Source of the DNA: Cochliopodium minus
Taxonomy: Eukaryota; Discosea; Himatismenida; Cochliopodiidae
DNA length: 33,347 nt
Assembly: GCA_024220525.1 (NCBI GenBank)
Contig: JAMYWO010000330.1
Location: forward strand, 6,619-39,965
Direction: 5' to 3'
Shown: piece after piece, positions 21,678-30,711 of the stretch
Layout of the letters: each line of letters starts with the position of its first letter
How positions within the stretch are numbered: the first letter of the stretch is position 1
The notes under the pieces: generated by a model
What the model was told of the DNA's origin: nothing
The model's database searches: none
What the model saw: only the letters and a program-made list of their open reading frames with translations
Program-made: the position numbers and the translations under genes

Positions 21678-24600
21678 GTTATTGTTATTGTTATTATTAT
21701 TTTCGTTTACACTGTTGTTTACTTCATTGAGATCACCATGAGTATGGATTTCGTTAATGTTTAAACTGTTATCTTTATCGTGATCATTGGTGGTATTTAA
21801 AGAGGAATTTGATTTATCAGAATTGAAAGAATTATTTAAGGAATTATCGAAAAGATTATTGTTGTTGTTATTATTGAGATTATTGTTATTACTGTTAATA
21901 CTGTTAATGCTGTTATTATTATTGATGTTATTAATGTTGTTATTGTTTACACTGTTACTGTTATTATTTTTGTAGAAATGGTTGTTGTGGGAAGGATTGG
22001 TGAAAGAAGAAGGGTTGGGAAGAGAAGATTTAGAAGAGGAAGTGGAGGAAGTGGAGGAAGTGGGAGAAAAATCAAAGGGGAAAAGAAAAGAATGAGAGGG
22101 AGAATTATAAGTGAGAGAGGAGAGGGGATTCTGTGGATTCGATTGATTGAAAAGAGATTTGGGATATGATGGTGAAACCCCTGATAAAAGAGAGGGAGAA
22201 ACACTGGAGAGAAGAGAAGAAGAAGAGGAAGAAGAGGAGGGGGAGGAAGAAGAGTTTGTTTCTTCTTTTTCGCTTTCTTCTCCGTTATCTTCTTTTCTTG
22301 GTGAAAACAATTCTCCTTCTCTTTTATTACTATTACTGTTGCTATTGTTACTGTTGTTACTGTTGTTGCTGTTATTACTATGGTTGTTTCTTTCTTCTTC
22401 TTCTCCTGCTTCTCTTTTGTTTTTGGGAAAACTTTTTTTGTATAGGGATTTGGGATGGAGAGAAGAGGGAGAGGGGTTTAATGGCGAGAGAGGAGATTTG
22501 GAAGTGAAGGAAGATTGAGAAAGCTTTTTTTGGTGTTTGTTTTTTTTCTTTGGAGAGGAGAGCTTTTCTTCCATGAGCTCGTATGCTGATTTTAATTGAT
22601 TATCAAATTTGAGAGAAGAATTACTCAACACATCATAAGGAAGAAAAGAATTTATCTGCAAATCATCGTTTTCATCTACTTTTTCTGTTTTGTTGAGTGA
22701 ACCATCCAAAGAATAATGCTGATCAGATTGAAGTTTCTCACTAGTTGTTTCTATTTCAGAAGTATCAAGGTTTGAATGATTCAAATTATTTGAATTGTTA
22801 AGGTTTGTATTAGAGTTATTCAGGTTAAAGTTGGAATGGTTCAGATTCATATTGGGAGAAGAAAATCCTTCTTTGGAGAAAGGAGAGATGTTTTTTATTG
22901 GATTGGGAGAAGTGATGGAATCTTTGGTAGAGGAAGAATCGAGATGAAAAGAAAAGGAATCGTCAAAAGTGAGAGAATGAATGGAAGAAAGAAGATCATT
23001 TTCCAATGTGTGGATGTTGAGAGATTGGGGAGAAGGATTGCTGGTAAGAGATTGATGGATCTTTAAAATCTGATTATCTATTTCTCCAAAACAATTAAAA
23101 GCAACCATCTTTTTCAAATTGTTTTGTAATCTCATCACCCACACCATTTTTTCAACAGATGGTCTTAAAAAAAAAAAAAATGAGAAAAAAATGTATAAAA
23201 AAAAAATTTTTTAAAAAGAAAAACCTTCTCATTACTACTTGTATCCATCCCATTTTACCCACATGTATGGAAACAACAGAATTCCCAAATAAATAATTGA
23301 TAGGATCTGTATTTTCAAAGATAAAATCGCTTTTGAGGAGGGTGGGTTGAGGGGTGGTGTTGAGAAAAGTGATATTGGAGAGATAATCAATGTTGGATTG
23401 AGCCAAAATATTGTTCATAGAGTTTTCTTCAGAGGAGGAAAGATAGTTCATCAACTCTCTTATTATATACTTGTAGTATTTCACTCTGTATTTCACTTCT
23501 AATGAAAGAATCCATTTCGCCATTGTTTCGTAGCTGAAACTAATAAGAAAAATTTTAAAAGTAAAATGTGAAAAAAAAAGTTTTTTTTTTAAAAAAAAAA
23601 TTTTACCAAACAACGTAAATGGAGTGAGTAAGAGTGTTGGTCATAGGAAAGATAACATCGAAAACACCATTTATGATTTGTTCAGGTAGATCTTTTATAG
23701 AGGAAGGAAAATTAGCGACAAAGTTGAGGTATTTGATAAATTCAAATAAAATTTCTTCCATTTCTTTTTTGTCAACTTCTTCGTTGGAAGGAAAGTTATT
23801 CTCAAGAATGGTGTTTGATGTTTTTCTTTTCAAAACATATCTTGACGCCATTATTCTGATGAAATCCAACACTTTTGGTAAATGGTTGCTTACTTCCTTT
23901 TCACTTTGCAAGATGCTCATCCCATTCAAACACATTTTCTGTTTAAAAAAAAAAAAAGAAAATTAAAAGAAAAGAAATACAAAAAAAAAAAAGAACAAAG
24001 ATTAATTTCTGAAATTAATTCTTGTAAAATTTAAATTAATTGATTCTTACAATGATTTGATAACGATGAAGAGGGAGGATGGTGTGGAGAGAGTAATTGG
24101 AAAAGGGGAGAAGGAGAATGGAAGAAATGTTGATGGAGGGAATAGAGGAAAGAGGGGAAGGGGACATCACTCCTCCAAAATTGGAAGGAGAAGAGATTAG
24201 GTTATTGAGATTAATGTCAAAAGGTTTTGAATCTTTAAAGAGATTGTTGGAAGAATTGATTTGAGGATTATTAGATGTGTTTGAAGAGATATTCAAAGTA
24301 TTAGATAAATAGGGCAGAGATAAATTAAAGAGTTTAAAGGAAAGAAGATAAAGGAGTGAAAGAGATGGTGGGGAGGAGAGCAAACTTAGGAAAGAAGGGG
24401 TGACAGTGAAAGAAGGGATATTAAAATCAGTGATGTGATCAAATCCTGAGAGGAGATGGGAAGAAATGGAAGAGAGGATAGAATCAAAGGAGATACCATC
24501 CAGGATGTTTTTGTTTAGCAACATTTTGTAGAAACTCTCCAACAATAGGAAATACACTGCTCCATTGTTTTCATTCTCGAATTGGAAAGAGAGGGCGTTT

Positions 24601-27600
24601 ATGAAAGGTTGAAAATCGAAAAATAATTGAGATCTGCTTTTTGTATTCAGGGAATTTGATCTATTCGTTCTGTTGTTGTTTGTATTTTTAGTGTTGGGAG
24701 TGATTTTGCTGCTTTCAAATAAATGTTTGGTGGAAGGGAGGGTATAAAAAAAGGAGGAGAGGTTTTGGTATTGAAGAAAGTGAGAGGAAGAAGAGTGAAA
24801 AGAGGAAAAAAAGGAGATGGAGAGAATTCTTATTTTGGGAAATGGATGTGACAAAAGTTTTTTGAGAGAATTGGAAAAAAGATATTTAAACTTTTTGAAA
24901 TCTCCACTAGAAAACTTATCGAGAATCAATCTTTTCAATTGAGAAAACAATTCTTCCAAAATTGAAAGAAAATTTAATTGATTTTTAGGAGAATTTTCAG
25001 AATTATTGTTATTTACATTATTGGTGTTGTTGTTGTTGGAAATAGAAGGAGAATTTGTGACGGGATTATTGATTATTGTTTCTTTATTGAGAATGGGAGT
25101 ACTGTTGATGTTTCCATTTGTAGAGGAGGTGGAAGGAGGAGAAGGAAATTTGAACATGAAAATATTGAAAAGCAAATCAGAAACCAAGTAAAAAGAATCT
25201 GTGTTGGAATGAAGAGCGATATCAACGATAAAAGAGAAAAGTTTCTTGGATAAATCTTCTACCAAAAGAAGGGTAGGAGAAAGAGGCAGAGTAAGAAGGG
25301 GAGAAAAAAAATGAGAGTAGAATTGTTTGAAAAAAGGAAGGATGGATTGAGTTATTTCAGAATCATAAAGAAGGTGATACTTGTAGTAGATCTTTTTCAC
25401 TTCTAAAAGTGCATTGCTTTTGATTTCAATCCTTTCTTCTTTTATGAAAAATGAGTAAAGAAATCTAGAGAGCAAAGTTAACCAATGCCTTTCTTTTCCC
25501 ACACTTGCTGGTGTAATTTCTTTGCTCACACTTTTCATTAGTTCCAATCCTTCTTCTATGCTTTGATATTCCAAATATTCTTCCAATAACTCTGTTACTG
25601 CTTCTTTGTCTCCTAATTTTTAAAAAAGAATGAATTGTTTAATAGAAATAAGAATTTAATAAAAAACAAAAATAAAATAAAAAGATTAATAAAAAAAAAA
25701 AAAAACCTTTAAAATTGGAAGAAGAAGAAGCAATACGCAGAGATTTCATTGTATTTTTCATTGCCTTTTCAAAAGAAGAGATACTCTTTCCTTCAACACC
25801 AGTATGTGTATGGTGATTAACATTGTTTTCTTTATGGAGAGAAACATTAGAGTGGCTATCAATATTGTTTCCATCTTTTGGTTTAAAATGTTCGATACTT
25901 TCTTTGTCTTTATTAATTTTAGAGATTAAATAAAAGAGTTCTTCTTTTATCATTTCTTTCGTGTCAATTTCTTTATTATTAATATTGCTAATTTCTTCTT
26001 TTGAATTTTTCTCTTCTTTGTTACTATTCTTACTGTGATTGTTATTTTTATTTTCGTTATTTTCGTTGATATCTTTGTCTTTGTTGTCTTTGTTATCTTT
26101 ATTATCTTTATTATCTTTATTATCTTTATTATCTTTATTATCTTTATTATCTTTATTATCTTTATTATCTTTATTATCTTTATTATCTTTATTATCTTTA
26201 TTATCTTTATTATCTTTATTATCTTTATTATCTTTATTATCTTTATTATCTTTATTGGGGGAAAAAAGAAGAGTAGAAGAAAAAAGACTGTGAGAAGTAG
26301 AATTTATGTCTATTGTATTATTATCATTACTAGTGTTGTTAAGATTATTGTTATCAATATTATTGTTATTTGTATTATTATTGTTATTTGTAGTATTATT
26401 GTTATTTGTAGTATTATTGTTATTGTTATGATTGAAAAGATTGGGAGAAGGAGTATTGATGTTGTTAGAAATGGGGAGGAGAAAAGGAGTACTATTGATA
26501 GTGTTTCCTGAAGGGGGCTGAGAGGGAAGAGAAGGAGAGTTATTTTTCGAATTATTGTTAGTGTTATTATTATTATTGTTATTATTATTGTTATTGTTAC
26601 TTGTATTGTTATTTTTACTATTGTTGTTATTGTTATTGTTACTATTATTGTTACTATTATTATAATTGTTGCTTGTACTATTGTTATTATTTCCATTGTT
26701 GTTATTGTTATTGGTATTCTCGTTATTAATAGGATTAATTTCATTATTAATATTATTGTCATTATTTGTAATATTACTTGTGTTATTGTTATTATTATTG
26801 GTATCAGAGGAAGTATTAGAGAAAGTATTAGAGGAGTTGTTAGAGGAGGGAGGATGAAAAGGAGAGTTGGAAGAGGGAGAGGAAAAAAGTATAAAGTTTT
26901 TCATTCTGCGTATTATTTCGATGATGATGTCCCATTCAACACCCAGTTTGTGTGCATATTTCCTCGTCACTCTGCTGATTGATAATAATATTTCGTATGC
27001 CACCGCACTGTGCCCATATGACAAAGATGTCAAAAATGATGGAAGTATAGAAAGGGGTGACCATCTCATGCTCTCGACCTTTATTTTTATTAAAATAAAA
27101 AATAAAATTAAAATAAAATTAAAATAAAATTAAAATAAAATTAAAATAAAATTAAAATAAAATTAAAATAAAATTAAAATAAAATTAAAATAAACTTTAT
27201 TAAGTAATAAATAAAAATAAATAAAAATAAAGAAGAGTTTACTCGGTCTCTTCCCCATTGAGACATTCCTAAATAAAAGACACTCCCTCTGAGTATGCCT
27301 ACACTGTCCTTGTTACGAGGATCTATCAATATTTCCAATAATGCTGAAAACGTTTCTCCTCCATACCCTTTGCTTCCCAACAAATTCCTCATTATTTGCC
27401 AACTCTTTAATTTTTTTAAAATATTAATATATGAATTTTATTTTTATTTTATTTTTATTTTTATTAATTTATTTTATTTTTACTAATTTATTTTTTATTT
27501 CTTTTAATAAATTTATTTTATTTATTAAATTAATGTTTCACCTTTTCACTTAATTTTTCAACATTCAAAGTTTTACAAAGAGAAATACTGATTAGACGAA

Positions 27601-28545
27601 TATAAGCACTGGGAATCAAAACACCAAATTTAATGAGAGAGTCAAAAAAGGAAATGCAACCGTCTATCATAGGTATTTGTTGTGGGCTTATTATATTGCT
27701 CGTAATATTGCATATTCTTCTTATCAAAGTTATTTTAGAGTTGTCAGACAATGATGTATACTTTGATTAAATTATTAGAAAATTTAATTTATTTTAAAAA
27801 AATGTATAAAAATATAAAAATATTAATTTTTTGCCTGATATTTGATTAGATTGGTGATAAATTTGATGAAATTGTTTTGATCTTCATAATTAGTTTTTTC
27901 AAAGATTTCTTCTGAAATCCATTTTTCAATCAAATCACCTATCAGCAGTTCAAATGGAGAAATCTCTCTTGAATCTTTTGTTAACAAAATCAAACAAGAC
28001 AATATAAGTCCAAATGATGTTTCCAAATCCCCATTATTCGCAGAATTGATCGCCTTAAAAAATTCTTTCAAATTTTTTGTTAGAAAAATATGGTTCAAGC
28101 AAAATATAAATCACTTACTCATTCTCATAATCGTTGTTATCTTTCCAAAATGAAGTTGAAGGGATATTTGAATGATTGGATAAATAGAGGTTGAGGAATA
28201 ATTGAAAATGAAATCAAAAATCATCCCCAAGAACTCTGATAAATCTTTGAATTGATATTGTTTGATTATTGAACATATATTTGACGAGAAGATTGGCAGA
28301 TAGGTTGAATATTCTGTCTTATTTCTTGAAATTTTTGTAAAAAGCTTTTTAAGGAAGAAAATTTTAAAATAGTGTACCTCTTTATATTGTTAAGAGGAGC
28401 CAAAATATTCTCTTCACAAATATTGTTTGGTATATTTGAGCTCTTTGATAATAAATTACATTTCTTGATAATTTCTTCTAATGCTTTTTCTTAATTTGGA
28501 TTTATGTTAATAATTAAAACAAGCATTATTTGTATATTTACCCAT
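20620..28545 (-). CDS. TSC2: Tuberin (TSC2), Rheb GTPase-activating protein (about 2,311 aa)
   Basis: Exons: 28545-28542 (ATGG), 28489-28378, 28324-28119, 28064-27835, 27760-27542, 27404-27243, 27078-25707, 25612-24051, 23938-23607, 23539-23225, 23163-21461, 21338-20620; all phases close. The N-terminal helical part matches tuberin: SWQIMRNLLGSKGYGGETFS, RGSVFYLGMSQWGRDR, and AYEILLSISRVTRKYAHKLG followed by EWDII. The C-terminal GAP domain is clearly tuberin, not RapGAP or RalGAP: HPSFIFLQLFHIPF, GFTGGLD, FHVATMMPN, KKRHLGND (the asparagine-thumb motif, intact), SGEFNFVHIEINPL, and the basic end RLLHIKKLKNIKK. Tuberin with TSC1 turns off Rheb and so TORC1. The two long low-complexity inserts make it longer than the human protein (about 1,800 aa). 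The 4-nt first coding exon is the least certain part. The intron after 27835 has a GC donor. Confidence 0.9.
21556..21705 (-). repeat. Poly-asparagine tract in TSC2
   Basis: On the coding strand nearly 50 consecutive Asn codons (mostly AAT with scattered AAC), just upstream of the GAP domain. On the plus strand it shows as TTATTATTG repeats. The AAT/AAC mixture means it is not a pure slippage product, although it is likely variable in length. Confidence 0.85.
26074..26256 (-). repeat. 9-bp coding minisatellite encoding (Lys-Asp-Asn)n in TSC2
   Basis: About 19-20 near-perfect copies of a 9-bp unit, ATTATCTTT on the plus strand and AAAGATAAT on the coding strand, giving Lys-Asp-Asn repeats inside the first low-complexity insert. 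The first copies use other codons (GAC, AAC); the rest are identical, which suggests recent expansion. The unit is a multiple of three, so copy-number change keeps the frame. Confidence 0.9.
26310..26830 (-). repeat. Asn-rich low-complexity coding region in TSC2
   Basis: Asn/Ser/Thr-rich codons (NNNNNTSNITNN-type) flank the Lys-Asp-Asn repeat on its N-terminal side. It encodes a disordered insert after the N-terminal helical domain. Its antisense strand gives long hydrophobic open frames that are not genes. Confidence 0.75.
27079..27200. repeat. 11-bp A/T tandem repeat in a TSC2 intron
   Basis: Repeats of the 11-base unit TAAAATAAAAT (about 10 copies) inside the intron between exons 27404-27243 and 27078-25707. 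The intron begins with GTAAAC and ends with AAAG before GTCGAGAGC. Confidence 0.75.
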
Positions 28546-28727
28546 TATTTCGAATTAAGAACAAAGCTAATTGCAATTTTTTTTGATTAATTCCTAAAAA
28601 AAAAAAATAATCAAAAGAATGCAAGTAAAAGATATCAAAATATCAAATGTTAGGTTTATATATTGATGAATTGGTTATCCTTATTGACTTTTAAATTGAT
28701 TTAATTCAAAAATTAAATGAATTGTAA

Positions 28728-30538
28728 TTAATTTCCTTCCAAATTTTGTAACTCCCTCAAAGCGTAGACTGTAAAATTTTTTTCAGCACGGGAAATCAAA
28801 AAAATTACACCACCACTGAGATAAATCAAACCGACAGGGATACCAGAGTTTTCATACAACATGAGAGAGGAATGAAATATTTTTAGGCTAAAGGTGTTTG
28901 AGATGTTGTTCTCATTCGTTTTTTTCATGAAATATTCCTTTTTTTCTTTTTCATGTCTCATTGAGAATTGTACCTTCAATTTATAGTTATAATTATATAT
29001 TTTTTGATTAATAAATATAAACCTTATTATTGCCTTCACGAGATTTAAAAGTCCAACTTTTGAGGAGATTAAGAGGAAAATCGATGAGAGGAGACTGATT
29101 TTTGAATTGAAGTTCACGTTTGTGAGAAGTGGTGGTAGATTTACAAACAATGAAAGTATCACTATTATTCTCCACTAAAGATGAAGAAGAAGATGAAGAT
29201 AAATTTTTCTCATCCTCTAAATTGGATGAAAAAGAGAAATTATTTTTAATATTTTTGTCATTATTATTATTATTATGATTATCATTTGTATTAGGCAGAA
29301 GATGATCGAGGGAATCATGAGGATAAAAAAACAAATGAAGTTTTTCTGTTTTCAATTCAATAACTCCATTTTCTATTTCACAGTTTTTTTCGTAAATGAG
29401 TTGTTCTTCTATCACCCCTGTTATCGATATCTTTATTGGATAATTTTTTGATTCCTGTGTTTTTTCCAAATACAATATCCATGGATGTATGTTTGATGAC
29501 TTTTTTTTGAAAAATTTGTTATTTTTTTTAAAAACAAAAATAGAAAATTTTGAATAAATTTTAAAAAAAAAAATTAAAAAATTAAAAAAATTTTACATTG
29601 TGTTCACGTGTTGATACTTTTTAAAAATGGTTTGTATTATTTTGTTTTTAATTTTTTTTTTTATTATTATCATTTTACCATATAATCCTAAATAAATAAA
29701 TAATAAAAAAAGTACAATAAATTAGTTTTGTATGTTTGAACCTTGTCGGAATGGGACAAGTGCGTCTGACAAATCTGTTTTTTTTTTTACATTTTTTTTT
29801 TATTAATTTTTTTTTTAGTAAAAGAAATTTACCAATTGAATAAAAATTGGATTCCAATATGATTGATCTTTTTTAAAAAAAAATTTTATTTTACCAAAAA
29901 TAGTTTTTAATTTTTTATTTTATAAACAAAAAATTTGTTCTTTAAATTTTATAAAAAGTTTTTGCAGACCTTATGTTCATATTTTTGGGTATGATTAAAT
30001 AACCCGTCCTCAAATAATCTTTTAAAAACGTTTAAAATGAAAAAAAAAAAAAGTTTTTTTTAAAAAAAAGAATTACCAAGTATTGGCTCAAAGAATCTTC
30101 CATTTCTTTCACAAAATGATTATAAAAACCAATTTTCCAATCAACTCTTACCTGTCTATGAATATGAACCTTTTTTAAAGTTTTTTCGATGAGAAATTTT
30201 ATAATTTTTCAAAAATATAATTTTTTCTACCCGTTCTCATCTTTTGTCAAATTCATTTTCCCAGAGAGCAAACCTTTATAATGTTTGAATTGAAATAAAA
30301 TGATTTACTCCAAATTTCAGTATAATTACCATTAAAGAAACTGTGAGGGATAATAATATTAACAATTTTATTTTGGAAATTAACGTGTAATCTTTGGATG
30401 ATAATAGAGTAGATTTGGTGGTCAAAAATTTTTTCCCTCCTTAATTTTTCGATATTTTGTTTTCAACATTCATCTTAAAAAAAGTTTAATATGAAACATA
30501 CCAATGTTTAATTTGATAATCTCATCAATTGATTCCAT
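28728..30538 (-). CDS. BTB/T1 (KCTD-like) domain protein, 12 exons with micro-exons (347 aa)
   Basis: Exons: 30538-30502, 30439-30385, 30340-30330 (11 nt), 30273-30231, 30169-30152 (18 nt), 30096-30077 (20 nt), 30018-29970, 29867-29833, 29774-29742, 29616-29597, 29499-29023, 28973-28728. Only this chain gives the full T1 fold: IIKLNIGGKKFLTTKSTLLS, GLLSGKMNLTKDENG, FIFIDRFFEPILDYLRTGYL, then IIPKNMN and ILESNFYSIDLSDALVPF. The canonical LNxGG, FxTT, STL, FIDR and YLRTG motifs all appear, and the total closes at 348 codons. KCTD-type BTB domains form homo-oligomers and often bring substrates to CUL3 ubiquitin ligase. After the BTB come a Asn/Ser-rich stretch and a C-terminal domain (SWTFKSREGNNK, SLMLYENSGIPVGLIYLSGG) that I cannot name. 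Confidence 0.82.
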
Positions 30539-30622
30539 TTTTTAGGAACAAAGACAAATTTTTTATATATTATGCCAAAACAAAAAACAATTATTCAAAA
30601 AATTAAATAAAATTGATTTGAA
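30539..30622. promoter_or_regulatory. Short divergent intergenic region, BTB and UFD1-like genes
   Basis: 84 bases lie between the BTB start codon and the first plausible plus-strand ATG (30623), so the two promoters must overlap or lie inside neighbouring transcripts. It is A-rich and no specific site is identified. Confidence 0.35.
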
Positions 30623-30711
30623 ATGAGAGGATACAAAATTAAACCTGTCAAAGAAGATCCAATCAACTATGAACAAAAAGAAATAATAAAATTTTGATAG
30701 AAATTATAAAG

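Noticed and set aside
21556-21741. Plus-strand poly-leucine open frame
   Set aside because: It is the reverse complement of the TSC2 poly-Asn tract (TTA/TTG codons) and has no other support.
26035-26511. Long plus-strand open frame rich in Ile-Phe repeats
   Set aside because: It is the antisense of the Lys-Asp-Asn and Asn repeats in TSC2; a 9-bp repeat without stops in either strand produces it.
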